From: Cherax quadricarinatus
Taxonomy: Eukaryota; Arthropoda; Malacostraca; Decapoda; Parastacidae
Length of the DNA: 64,000 bases
Assembly (NCBI RefSeq): GCF_038502225.1
Contig: NC_091303.1
Span: forward strand, 32,502,530 to 32,566,529
Direction of reading: 5' to 3'
Shown in pieces: positions 22,323-33,763 of this stretch (position 1 is the first letter of the stretch; the number at the start of each line of letters is the position of its first letter). Position numbers and translations under genes: made by a program. The notes beneath the pieces were generated by a model that worked only from the letters and a program-made list of their open reading frames with translations, did not search any database and was not told the origin of the DNA.

Positions 22323-23759
22323 ATCATACGAGCAGCAGAAATTGGCATTTCAAAATAATTGATAGACTTGAGGTTAGGAAGCAGATAAACACGGCTCTCA
22401 CCGTTTTGACCTGCAGTGCTGCATGTCAGGCTAATTGGCAGTTATTTCATCGGCACGAGAGCCATTAGCCACACCACGAACTTTCTAAACAAATTCCCAG
22501 ACCTCAACATTAAAGGCAACTCATGCAATGCCTTTAGAAAAATATTTCTTGAAAGCAAAACTCAGCAGCGTGTTTATAATGAGAGAGGAAGGTAAACAAT
22601 AAGACTAGCTATTAATTATGATTTTTTTTTCAGATTTGGAAACAAGAAATACTGATTAAAAAAATTCAAAGAAATGTTATATGTTTCTTAGATTTCTCTG
22701 GATCTCAAGGTTTATTGTTGAAAATTTATGAGATGGTTTGACATGTAAGTGAAAAATCTTAAGTATGGTTCTTAGACGAGAAGGAACTCGGGTTCTTTGT
22801 TTAGACGAAAGGGAACCCGGGTTCTATTCTTGGGCAGGGAAAGACATAAGAGCAATCCTTCTTAAACCTGTTGTCCTGTTTCATCTAACAGTATACAATA
22901 CTCGTGAAGGAACGATAAAAGATGCAAAATAATAGCAGGAGAAAGTTGAATGATAGATCAAGGCCTTTCGTGTTGCAAACAACACTTCATCGGGATCTTG
23001 CTATATTGCAGAAATAGAGTAAGAAATACAGGCAGCTTCGTTCAGGAAAACGGCTCTCTCTCACACGCACAGGCAGAGCGTGTGTTTCTCTGTTATCGTT
23101 AACGTGTCAGAGAATGCGGTCCACTTGACTACGGAATGCTGTCCACCTGAGACTCTTAGAATTAAATATGTAGTCCTAGCCACCTCACTTCTGCTAAAGG
23201 CAAAACATTAGAAGAAATAATAATGAAATTCTACGTTGTCAAAAAAAAAAAAACTAGATACAGTGATCGATAAACAAGGGTTGAGGCTCGACCGTTCGTC
23301 ATTGTAGGAGCTGCCAGCAATCACCGGTTCTTCAACACGCAAGTTATACTTTTGTATCAATCAAATCACATATTACTCGGGTAGATAATTTCCAGTAGAT
23401 CCTTCATGTGTTAGCCCAAATCACCGACCAGTATGTTTTAAATAAGTGACCCACTGATCAGATCAGACTGGTTCCGAACCCTTGACTGGTCGAACCCTCG
23501 ACTGGTCCGAACCCTTGACCGGTTTCAAACGGATTCATTGGACAATAAAGCAGACTGAAAACGGATGGAGTCGTAGGCGCCCTTATCAAACACAAACAAT
23601 AAATGTAAAATCAGGAACATACACCGGTAAGCTGTCCTAATATACAAGTACAGTTAGAAATAGAAATACAAATAGGTAGAGCTTCACTTTAAGGAGGTTA
23701 TTAATAGAGTATTCAAGAGGTTCCTAGTAGAATTACAGTAAATCAACCATTCAAATCAT
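22318..23759. other. mostly unclassified; probable D1 5'UTR at the right end
   Basis: No coding region seen. Contains an imperfect duplication of about 31 bp around GGAACTCGGGTTCT (22780-22835), a hammerhead-like stem near 22960-23000 (listed separately), and a cluster of GACTGGTCCGAACCCTTGAC-like units at 23465-23530. The few hundred bases before 23761 are probably D1 5'UTR, but its 5' limit cannot be seen. Confidence 0.45.
22960..22998 (-). ncRNA. degenerate hammerhead-like motif, probable Penelope-type relic
   Basis: On the minus strand: CCGATGA, a 6-bp stem GTGTTG/CAACAC with loop TTTG, then GAAA. This is the hammerhead core order, but the first box is CCGA rather than CUGA. AGATC before it and GATCT after it can pair as the closing stem. 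Penelope-like elements are known to carry minimal hammerheads in their terminal repeats. No RT is seen nearby. The core change makes activity doubtful. Confidence 0.4.
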
Positions 23760-23760
23760 T

Positions 23761-26700
23761 ATGAAGCTCTGTGTAGTCTGCAGTCAATCAAACAAACGGG
23801 CTTCCACATGGATAAATTGTCATTTTTGTGAAAATTGGTGTCACGCCCCTTGTGCAGATATCCAAGAACTAGCTACAAGCAGTATAAAATCAGGAAAGTG
23901 TTTTTGGTTATGCCCAAATGAGATAAATCTGTGGACTAAAATCACTTTGGTATTAAAAGAGGATAACATCAAAGCTGCTTTCATAGAAAACCTGGAAGCA
24001 TTCTACAACAGATGGGAACATAAAAAGTCTGGGCTGGATGGTACTGCCCTTGATGCTGGCCATGTAGTCAGAAACTGTAAGGCTGGAGGTGCTGTCCTGG
24101 TAGTCAGTAAATGTGGGGCTGATAGTGCTGTCCTGGGAGACAGTAATGGTGAAGCTGGAGGTGCTGTCCTGGGAGACAGTAATGGTGAAGCTGGAGATTT
24201 TGTCCAGGTAGTCGGGAAATATACGCAGGAGGGAATGCATATAAATGACCTCATGGGAGACAGGAGCTGTAGTGGGGAAACAAGTTTAGTCAAAGATAAG
24301 ATAAAACCAATATTGCAAACTAGTAATACCACAGGAAATAGCAAACAAGAGGACTCCACTAGCAATAGTGAGGATATATTACCAAAAACAACTGGTGAGA
24401 GCTCCATTGTTGGTGCTAGTGAGGATAGGAATAAGACAGGTAAACATGCACCAACAGGGAATACAGTCACAGAAACCCAAAGCAAACGGAAACCAAGCCT
24501 GTGCACATACTATACACTTGGTATCTGCAGGCATGGGAAATCTGGAAAAACAGATGGGACGTGCAACTATGACCACCCTAAAAAATGCCGTGCCCATATG
24601 ACAACAGGAAAACGCAAACTCCCTTCCTGTAAGCTTTTTCACCCTGAAATGTGTCCCTCTTCAGTACAGGAAAGACTGTGCTATAACTTAAATTGCCAGG
24701 CACACCATCTAAAGGGGACAAAAAGATACAAAACATCCAGGCCATGGGAAAACCTGGGTAGCCACAGCCACTCAAGAGGGAGAGGTTTTATAGCGCCAGG
24801 AAGGAAAAAAACTGGCAGGAAATGGCAGAAATCGTACACCAAATCCAATCAATCCTGGAGTGGAACCACAGTCGATGGCCTCCACTCCAAACCAACAGAT
24901 ACAGATACTAATGCCAGAAAAAAAATCCTCCCCAGTACCAGCAATACCACCAGTCCGATAACATTCTTCTTTGCAAATATACAGGGTCTATAGCCAGCAA
25001 CAAACAACAAAATACCTTTAATCCGTGGACTACTTGCAGAGGCAAATGCAATGTTCGCGGCTTTCACTGAGACCCACATAAACGATCACTTGGACAACGA
25101 AATATGGATCCCAGGTTACAACCTATACAGATGCAACAGAGTGAACAGGCAAAAGGGGGAGGGGGTTGGCCTGTACATCGCAGAGTCACTTGTTTGCACA
25201 GAACTGCTTAATGTCTCAAATGACGTAGTGGAAGTTTTAGCAGTAAAGATCGAGAACTAAAACCTAGTCATTGTGGTAGTCTACAAGCCTCCGGATGCAA
25301 CAATCCAGCAATTCCAGGAACAGCTGTTAAAAATTGACCACTGTTTGGAAAATCTGCCAGCTCCTGCCCCCAACATCTTGCTCCTGGGGGATTTCAACTT
25401 AAGGCACCTAAAATGGAGGAATATAGCAAATAATATTGTTGCAGTAATAACACCAGGAGGCAGCTCTGACGAGAACTCACACACACACGAGCTTTTAAAT
25501 CTCTGCACAAAATTCAATTTAAACCAGCTAATAATAGAGCTTACTAGACTGGAGAATACACTAGACCTCATCTTCACTAACAATGATGATCTGATACGAA
25601 ATGTCACCATATCAAAAACAATATACTCAGATCACAACATAATTGAGGTTCAGACATGTATGCGCGGAGCCCCAGACCGACATAATGAGATTAGTCACGA
25701 GGGAGCATTCACCAAATTCAACTTCAATAACAAAAACATAAAGTGGGACCAAGTAAACCAAGTCCTAACCGATATAAGCTGGGAAGATAGACTAAGCAAC
25801 ACAGACCCCAACTTATGCCTAGAACAGATTAACTCGGTGGCACTCGATGTACGCACAAGGCTTATTCCTCTAAGAAGAAGGAGGAGTAGATGTAAAATAG
25901 AAAGAGACAGGCGCTCCCTTTACAGGCGACGGAAAAGAATAACAGAGCGGCTAAAAGAGGTCAATATATCTGAAATGCGTAGGGAGTCACTGGTCAGAGA
26001 AATAGCAAGCATCGAACTTAAGCTAAAGGAATCTTATAGGAGTCAGGAATCGCGGGAAGAACTAAAAGCCATAAATGAAATCGAAAGAAACCCAAAGTAT
26101 TTCTTCTCCTATGCCAAATCAAAGTCGAGAACAACGTCCAGTATTGGGCCCCTACTTAAACAAGATGGGTCCTACACAGATGACAGCAAGGAAATGAGTG
26201 AGCTACTCAAGTCCCAATATGACTCAGTTTTTAGCAAGCAGCTAACCAGACTGAGAGTCGAAGATCAAAATGAATTTTTTATGAGAGAGCCACAGAATTT
26301 GGTTAACACAAGCCTACCTGATGTTATCCTGACGCCAAATGACTTCGAACAGGCGATAAATGACATGCCCATGCACTCTGCCCCAGGGCCAGACGCATGG
26401 AACTCCGTGTTCATCAAGAACTGCAAGAAGCCCCTATCACGAGCTTTTACCATCCTATGGAGAGGGAGCATGGACACGGGGGTCGTCCCACAGCTACTAA
26501 AAACAACAGACATAGCCCCACTCCACAAAGTGGGCAGTAAAGCAATAGCAAAAAACTACAGACCGATAGCACTAACATCCCATATTAAAGAAATCTTTGA
26601 AAGGGTCCTAAGAAGCAAGATCACTACCCATCTAGAAACCCATCAGTTACACAACCCAGGGCAACATGGGTTTAGAACAGTTCGCTCCTGTCTGCCTTAA

Positions 26701-27966
26701 CTATTGGATCACTACGACAAGGTCCTAAATGTAGAAAACAAAAAGAATGCAGATGTAATATATACAGACTTTGCGAAAGCCTTCGACAAGTGTGACCATG
26801 GCGTAATAGCGCACAAAACGCGTGCTAAAGGAATAACAGGAAAAGTTGGTCGATGAATCTATAATTTCCTCACTAACAGAACACAGAGAGTAATAGTCAA
26901 CAGAGTAAAGTCCGAGGCAGCTATGGTGAAAAGCTCTGTTCCACAAGGCACAGTACTCGCTCCCATCTTGTTCCTCATCCTCATATCTGATATAGACAAG
27001 GATGTCAGCCACAGCACCGTGTCTTCCTTTGCAGATGACACCCGAATCTGCATGACAGTGTCCTCCATTGCAGACACTGCAAGGCTCCAGGCGGACATCA
27101 ACCAAATCTTTCAGTGGGCTGCAGAAAACAATATGAAGTTCAACGATGAGAAATTTCAATTACTTAGATATGGTAAACACGAGGAAATTAAATCTTCATC
27201 AGAGTACAAAACAAATTCTGGCCACAAAATAGAGCGAAACACCAACGTCAAAGACCTGGGAGTGATCATGTCGGAGGATCTCACCTTCAAGGACCACAAC
27301 ATTGCATCAATCGCATCTGCTAGAAAAATGACAGGATGGACAATGAGAACCTTCAAAACTAGGGATGCCACGCCCATGATGACACCCTTCAGGTCACTTG
27401 TTCTATCTAGGCTGGAATATTGCTGCGCACTAACAGCACCTTTCAAGGCAGGTGAAATTGCTGACCTAGAAAATGTACAGAGAACTTTCACGGCGCGCAT
27501 AACGGAGATAAAACACCTCAATTACTGGGAGCGCTTGAGGTTCCTGAACCTGTATTCCCTGGAACGCAGGCGGGAGAGATACATGATTATATACACCTGG
27601 AAAATCCTAGAGGGACTAGTACCGAACCTGCACACGAAAATCACTCACTATGAAAGCAAAAGACTTGGCAGACGATGCAACATCCCCCCAATGAAAAGCA
27701 GGGGTGTCACTAGCACGTTAAGAGACCATACAATAAGTGTCAGGGGCCCGAGACTGTTCAACTGCCTCCCAGCATACATAAGGGGGATTACCAACAGACC
27801 CCTGGCAGTCTTCAAGCTGGCACTGGACAAGCACCTAAAGTCGGTTCCTGACCAGCCGGGCTGTGGCTCGTACGTTGGAATGCGTGCAGCCAGCAGTAAC
27901 AGCCTGGTTGATCAGGCTCTGATCCACCAGGAGGCCTGGTCACAGACCGGGCCGCGGGGGCGTTGA
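23761..27966 (+). pseudogene. D1 polyprotein: PHD finger, CCCH fingers, endonuclease, RT
   Basis: One frame of 1,401 codons with four stops (TAG 24991, TAA 25258, TAA 26698, TGA 26854) and no frameshift. Residues 4-51 form a PHD-type Cys4-His-Cys3 cluster (C4, C7, C20, C23, H28, C31, C47, C51). Around 250-340 lie CCCH-type fingers, e.g. C-x8-C-x4-C-x3-H. The endonuclease begins at ITFFFANIQGL, directly before the first stop, and continues with FTETHIND, LLGDFN and SDHNII. RT motifs include LHKVGSKAIAKNYRPIALTS, SSVPQGTVLAPILFLILI and FADD at 1090-1093. D2 has sense codons at the last three stop positions (CAA, CAA, TGG). The first stop lies outside D2, so it could be a mutation or, less likely, a readthrough site. 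Confidence 0.88.
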
Positions 27967-27998
27967 CCCCCGGAACTCTCTCCAGGTGAACTCCAGGT
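23761..27998 (+). mobile_element. LINE D1, PHD/CCCH-EN-RT type, near full length
   Basis: A plus-strand non-LTR element with one long reading frame (23761-27966) and a very short 3' end finishing CTCTCCAGGTGAACTCCAGG. D2 and fragment D3 share that terminus. The 5' limit is unknown and may lie before 23761. CR1/Jockey-group RT by motif; I do not assign a clade. Confidence 0.9.
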
Positions 27999-28079
27999 TA
28001 TTATCAATGTAAAATTGATGCGGCCAGACATTTATGGAGATCTGGCCAGAAATTAATTCCTTGACCGCTGTAGGCCTAC

Positions 28080-28335
28080 CTTTTGACAGCAGTAGGCACA
28101 ACTCTTGACAGCTGTAAGCACAGCTCTTGACAGCTGTAAGCACAACTCTTGACAGCTGTAGTCACAACTCTTGACAGCTGTAAGCACAACTCTTGACAGC
28201 TGTAGTCACAACTCTTGACAGCTGTAGTCACAGCTCTTGACAACTGTAGTCACAGCTCTTGACAACTGTAGTCACAGCTCTTGATAGCTGTAGCCACAGC
28301 TCACAGAAGGTGCAGGCACAACTCTTGCTAATAAG
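28080..28335. repeat. 22-bp minisatellite, about 11 copies
   Basis: Tandem units containing CTCTTGACAGCTGTAG or TAAG and CACAA, spaced 22 bp, with slow decay at both ends. Each unit contains the palindrome CAGCTG or a near variant. Confidence 0.93.
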
Positions 28336-28504
28336 CAATAATAGACTGCAGGAACATGTTATGGGGAGTAAATTTGGAGTTGGGTGAGTGTGATGTGGCT
28401 GACGCTGTTGAAGGCAATCTAGAAGCAATTTTCACAGTGCCTTGTTATTGTCCCGGAAGTTATAGTCAATCACCAGGAGTTTGTGGATCCTAACAGGCCG
28501 TTAA
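28336..28504. other. short unclassified spacer
   Basis: No gene or known repeat seen between the minisatellite and the trinucleotide array. Confidence 0.45.
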
Positions 28505-28756
28505 CGTCGCCGTAGCAACAGGATCAACAGAGGTAACAGCAATGGAAGAAGAAGAAGCAGTAACAGCAGCAGCAGTAACAACAGTTGCAACAGCAGCAGT
28601 AGTAGCAGTAACAGGAGCCGTAGGAGCAGTAGCAGGAGCAGCAGCAGTAACAGCAGTGCTAGCAGCAGCAGCAGTAGTAGTATCAGAAGCAGGAGTAGTA
28701 GCAGCAGCAGCAGCAACAGTAGTAGTACTGGCAGCAGCAGGACGAAGAAAAAGAAA
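28505..28756. repeat. imperfect (CAG/GTA)n trinucleotide array
   Basis: About 250 bp of mixed AGC, AGT and ACA triplets. Open frames across it (poly-Ala/Val, poly-Leu) are repeat artefacts. Confidence 0.93.
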
Positions 28757-28819
28757 TATAATAATAATAATGATAATAATAATAATAATAACAATAATAA
28801 TAATAATAATAATAATAAC

Positions 28820-28873
<54 letters not shown>

Positions 28874-28928
28874 TATTATTATTATTATTGTTATTATAAA
28901 ATTAATAATAATAATAATAATAATAATA
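28757..28928. repeat. (TAA)n array with a central inverted switch
   Basis: AAT/TAA triplets that switch to TTA/ATT near 28871-28895 and back to AAT after 28905. The strand switch makes an AT-only hairpin possible. Confidence 0.95.
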
Positions 28929-29917
28929 CTCACAATTTATTGTTTATGAATAACGAGGCAGAGGAAGGCTCGTTGTGCCTCGTCTTTCAATAAGAACATA
29001 AGAACATAAGAATGGAGAAACACTGCAGAAGGCCTACTGGCCCATGCGAGGCAGGTCCTTATCAAAACGACCTCTACCTAAAGCTAACCAAGAAACAACT
29101 CCCGTACCCAATGACACCAATCAAACCCAGCCCCTCCCACTCATATATTTGTCCAGTCTCTTCTTAAAGCTATCCAAGGTCCTAGCCTCTATCACCCCAC
29201 TGGGAAGACTGTTCCACGCATCTACAACTCTGTTAGAAAACCAGTACTTACCTATGTCCTTTCTAAATCTAAATTTATCCAACTTAAATCCATTATTTCT
29301 GGTTCTTACCTGGTTCGACACCCTCATTACCTTATTAATATCTCCTTTGTTTACGCCCGTCATCCACTTATACACCTCAACTATATCTCTCATTCTACGC
29401 CTCTCCAGAGAGTGAAGATTTAAGGCTTTACGTCTATCTTCATACGGGAGATTCCTTACACAGTAAATCATTTTAGTCATTCTTCTCTGTATGTTCTCCA
29501 ATAAGTCTATATCCATCCTGTAGTAAGGAGACCAAAACTGAGCAGCATAATCTAAATGAGGCCTCACTAGTGATGTATAGAGCTGTAAAATAACTTTTGG
29601 GCTTCTGTTACTTATACTTCTTGAGATAAATCCAAGTAATCTGTTTGCTTTGTTGCGCACACTTAGTCACTGCTGCCTTGGCTTTAGGTTTCTGTTTACC
29701 ATGACTCCCAAGCCCTTTTCACACTCTGTATGATGAAGCTCTATTTCACCTAGTTTATAGCTTCGAGGGTTATTTTCGTTACCAAGGGCAAGTACCTTAC
29801 GCTTATCCACATTGAACTTCATCTGCCATTTTTCAGACCAAGACATTAATTTGTCTAAATCCTCCTGCAGTTCATTGCTATCCTCCTCAGAATGAATCAT
29901 ACGGCCTATCTTTGTAT

Positions 29918-30313
29918 TACCTGGAGTTTACCTGGAGAGAGTTCCGGGGGTCAACGCCCCCGCGGCCCGGTCTGTGACCAGGCCTCCTGGTGGATCAGAG
30001 CCTGATCAACCAGGCTGTTGCTGCTGGCTGCACGCAAACCAACGTACGAGCCACAGCCCGGCTGGTCAGGAACCGACTTTAGGTGCTTGTCCAGTGCCAG
30101 CTTGAAGACTGCCAGGGGTCTGTTGGTAATCCCCCTTATGGTTTAGAAACCAACTTGTCGGTATTTATTACCAAGGTTTATTTCAATCCCCCTTATGTAT
30201 GCTGGGAGGCAGTTGAACAGTCTCGGGCCCCTGACACTTATTGTATGGTCTCTTAACGTGCTAGTGACACCCCTGCTTTTCATTGGGGGATGTTGCATCG
30301 TCTGCCAAGTCTT
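29918..30313 (-). mobile_element. LINE family D fragment D3 inserted in C3
   Basis: The 3' terminal part of family D on the minus strand, from codons for RLGRRCNIP to the terminus CCAGGTAAACTCCAGGTAA. It lies exactly where C3 should encode the FADD region. About 11 bp of C3 target are missing. At the 5' junction TTTGCT (30313-30318) belongs to both family D and C3, a microhomology join typical of truncated LINE insertions. Confidence 0.93.
30128..30197. mobile_element. 44-bp insertion inside D3 with 13-bp target duplication
   Basis: AATCCCCCTTATG occurs at 30128-30140 and again at 30185-30197, flanking 44 bp (30141-30184) that are absent from D1 and D2. The insert contains GGTATTTATTACC, which can fold on itself, and AAACC/GGTTT arms. 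It is probably a very short non-autonomous element or the end of a larger one. I do not recognise it with certainty. Confidence 0.85.
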
Positions 30314-32479
30314 TTGCTCATGTCACTCGTAATCCCATCATCAAGGTCATTAATGTAAATTATGAACAAGAGAGGGCCTAAAACTGACCCTTGTGGAACA
30401 CCACTAGTAACTAAGCCCCATTCTGATTTGAACCCATTAATGGAAACTCTCTGCTTTCTATTGGTAAGCCATGCCTCTATCCATGCTAGAACTTTACCTC
30501 CTATACCATGAGCTGCCACTTTTATTAAGAGTCTCTTGTGAGGTACTCTATCGAAGGCTTTACTAAAATCCAAATAAACAATATCATATTCTTTATCACT
30601 GTCTACTGCCTCAAATGTTCTATTGAAGAACGTCAGTAAGTTTGTCAGGCAGGAACGACCTCTCGTAAACCCATGCTGAGATTCATTTATCAAGTTATGC
30701 TCTTCAAGGTGACTTCTAATAATGTCAGCTATAATTGATTCTAGTAATTTGCCAACTATAGATGTCAGGCTTATTGGACGGTAATTTGAAGGAGTGGACT
30801 TATCCCCTGATTTGAATATAGGAACCACATTAGCCATCTTCCACAACTCTGGCACAACACTGGTAAGGATGGACGCATTGAACACACTCGTTAATGGCTG
30901 ACTAAGTTCCATCTTGCATTCCTTAAGTACCCTGGAAAATAACTCATCGGGCCCCGGGGACTTATTTTGCTTCAGTTTGTCTATCTGTTTGATAACCATG
31001 TCCCTCGTGACGGTAATATTAGTCAATTTGAATTCGTCAGGAACTGAATAATTGTTAATTTCTGGAATCTCATTTATGTCTTCCTGTGTAAAAACTGACA
31101 AAAAATAGTCATTAAATAAGGAACACATTTCCAGTTCATTATCCGTCAGCTGTCCATTCCCAATTTTCAGAGGTCCTACTTTTTCCTTCACCTTCGTCCT
31201 ATACATTTGAAAGAACCCCTTTGGATTGGTCTTTGATTCATTAGCAACTCTAATTTCATAGTCACGTTTAGCCTTTCTAATCCCCTTTTTTACTTCTCTT
31301 TTAAGCTGAAAATATTGATCAGTCAAGTTAACCTCTCCCCTTCTGATGCGCCTATATATTCCCCTTTTCTCCCCTAATAAATGCTTTAGCCTCCTGTTAA
31401 CCCATTTGGGATCGTTATTATCAGATCTAATTTCTCTCTTGGGAATGTATATACTCTGAGCACGGTGTACATTATTAAGAAAAGAATCATAAACGCAGAT
31501 TCCTTCGTAATCATAAGTATGATTATCGTCAATAGAATCATTAGCTAGATAACCCCAAACAAGATTTGACAGGTGTTCGCTAAGTCCATCATAATCGGCA
31601 GAACGAAAATGAGGGATTTTTACTGTATTACCATTATTCCTGTATTCCCAGTTAATGCTAAAAGTGATGGATTTGTGATCACTTGCGCCAAGTTCTTCAG
31701 TGATCTCCAGATTATTTACGAGTGTTTCCTTATTTGACAAGACTAGGTCAAGCAAATTACTACCCCTGGTAGGCTCTGTTACACACTGCTTCAGAAAACA
31801 GTCTTGAACTGTTTCCATAAAGTCACTGGACTCCGGATTACCGGTCAAAGAATTCCAGTCTATTTGACTAAAGTTAAAACCCCCTACAATCACTATGTTA
31901 TTGTGTCTAGAAGCCCTAACAATTTCGTCCCAAAGAAGTCTCCCTCTATCGTGATCCAAGCCTGGAGGTCGGTATATTACACCTAGAATTAGCTTTTCTT
32001 GACCTTCTACAAGCTCTACCCAAACAGATTCTGTTGCTGTTCCATCTATTTTTATACCTGTTTTTATGCAACAGTTAATATTTTCTCGAACATATAATGC
32101 AACTCCTCCCCCTTCCCGCAACATCTATCCACATGGAACAACTTAAACCCTTGAATATTACACTCAGCAATCATATCCCGACTCTTTAAATCATACCACG
32201 TCTCAGTTAATGCAATGACATCGAAGTTCCCAGCACATGCTATCAAACGTAGTTCATTAATCTCATTTCTTGCACTTCGACTGTTAGCATAAAATACCAT
32301 TATATGTTTTTTCTTCTGCACATTTTTCCTATTCATCTTTGTTTTTACACAATTTCTGAAATTATCATTACCTAGGGTTACTCCATGACAGTTACTATTA
32401 AGATTCTTAATATCAGAGCAAAAGTCAATATATCCATATTCATTATTAATCATTTCTAAACCCATACCTCTAACTAATC

Positions 32480-33321
32480 CTAGTTTAAAGTCCTAACAAC
32501 CCCCTCAACTGAGTTAGCAAGAAAACCCACACCTGCCCTGGATAAGTGAACCCCATCCCTGGCATACATGTCATTTCGGCCATAGAAGTTGTCCCAGTTG
32601 TCAATGAATGGTACTGCATTATCCTTACAGTGTTTATCCAGCCAGCAATTAATACCAATTGCTCTGGACAACCATTCATTTCCAACTCCACTTCTTGGCA
32701 AAATGCCACATATAACAGGGCGCCCCCCCTTCTTCCTAATTATGTCTATTGCTGTCTTGAACCTTCTAACTAAGTCCTCACTTCTGCGCTTGCCTACATC
32801 ATTGCCTCCAGCACTGAGGCAGATAATGGGATCAATCCCATTATCTGCCGTTCATGATGTTGTCAAGCCGGCTAACAATGTCCTCCATCCCAGCCCCAGG
32901 AAAGCAAACTCTCTGGCTCCTACTCCTGTCCTTCAAGCAGAAAGCCCTATCCATATATCTAACCTGGCTATCCCCAACAACAACAATATTCTTACCTTCC
33001 TTGGTGTCGTTTGTCGTGGCGTTCCCGGTAGTCGACTCACATTCGTCGGGTAGCGCCGAGAATGCATTGAATGTTTCCACAACAGTTTCCACAGCAGTCT
33101 CTTTCTTCTTCGTCGTCTCTACCTTTCCATTCGTCTTCTTGATCGTCAACTTCGTCTAATGCTGTCCAGCCACTGTCCACGTTCCCTTCTTGACCTGAGG
33201 ACTCGAAACAGGAGGACTACTACGAATAATCTTGTTTTCCTCAGTCAATCGCCGTATCTCCATCTTCGCTACTCTCAATTCTTCCTTAAGCTGCTGATAA
33301 AGTTGCTCTATTGAGGGCATC
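32480..33321 (-). pseudogene. C3 ORF1: coiled coil plus SGNH esterase, broken
   Basis: Begins with the same coiled-coil sequence (IEQLYQQLKEELRVAKMEIR). An in-frame TAG follows at about 33157 and a frameshift near 32842. The esterase blocks GDSQ (VVVGDSQVRYMD), GGNDV and DGVHLS are all still recognisable in two frames. The ORF1 stop (32480-32482) is 14 nt from the ORF2 ATG (32465), as in C1 and C2. Confidence 0.87.
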
Positions 33322-33354
33322 TTGGTTCAGTCCACGGGAGCACACAAGTCACTT

Positions 33355-33545
33355 CTTCACAGAGTTAAGTACAGGTCACCACTGAGTTAAGTACAGGTCG
33401 CCACTGAGTTAAGTACAGGTCACCACTCTCCAGTTAAGTACAGGTCACCACTCAACTCTCCAGTTAAGTACAGGTCACCACTGAGTTAAGTACAGGTCAC
33501 CACAGTTAAGTACAGGTCACCACTGAGTTAAGTACAGGTCACCAT
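33355..33545 (-). promoter_or_regulatory. C3 5' tandem monomers, eight copies
   Basis: The core GACCTGTACTTAAC (minus strand; plus-strand GTTAAGTACAGGTC at 33364, 33386, 33408, 33433, 33463, 33485, 33505 and 33527) repeats at mostly 20-25 bp intervals (one of 30) with linkers such as AGTGGT. It lies immediately upstream of ORF1, where a LINE internal promoter would be. The promoter role is inference from position and from other LINEs with 5' monomers. Confidence 0.8.
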
Positions 33546-33653
33546 TATCGTTATGATTTCATGTTTTCAACAGGCATTGCACTCACAACCTTCACCTGGA
33601 GCTCTGCTTCTCGTCCTTCCTGTTGCTACTAGGAAGGACATACGGACATAAGG

Positions 33654-33670
33654 ACACACACACACACGCA

Positions 33671-33761
<91 letters not shown>

Positions 33762-33763
33762 AC
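33654..33763. repeat. (CA)n microsatellite
   Basis: About 110 bp of CA repeat with minor interruptions at both ends. The open frames across it are artefacts. Confidence 0.97.

Larger units (their letters stand above)
29121..32465 (-). pseudogene. C3 ORF2: endonuclease / RT, interrupted
   Basis: 32064-32465 holds the start and endonuclease beginning (FYANSRSARNEIN, ALTETWYD), then a frameshift in a G-run near 32120. 30314-32124 holds the endonuclease remainder (SQIDWNS and GASDHKSI; the expected GDFN reads GGFN) and the RT through [20 protein letters not shown] to ITSDMSK. D3 removes the FADD codons. After D3, 29667-29900 continues to a stop, and 29121-29660 is the C-terminal region. GGFN and the lost FADD both abolish activity. 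The stretch of frame that runs into D3 (ending RLGRRCNIP) is a false fusion. Confidence 0.9.
28985..33545 (-). mobile_element. CR1-like LINE C3, full length but broken
   Basis: Same family group as C1/C2 but a clearly different subfamily. On the minus strand: eight 5' monomers (33355-33545), ORF1 (32480 to about 33321), ORF2 (29121-32465) and the 3' end with the GGACCTGCCT block, hairpin and 8-bp tail at 28985-29010. ORF2 is split by D3 at 29918-30313. Several frameshifts and stops make it inactive. Confidence 0.92.

Noticed and set aside
28501..28949. poly-Leu, poly-Ile and poly-Ala/Val proteins
   Set aside because: Translations of trinucleotide arrays.
30280..30340. C3 RT ending in RLGRRCNIP as a natural fusion
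   Set aside because: The tail is family D sequence read through the D3 insertion junction.
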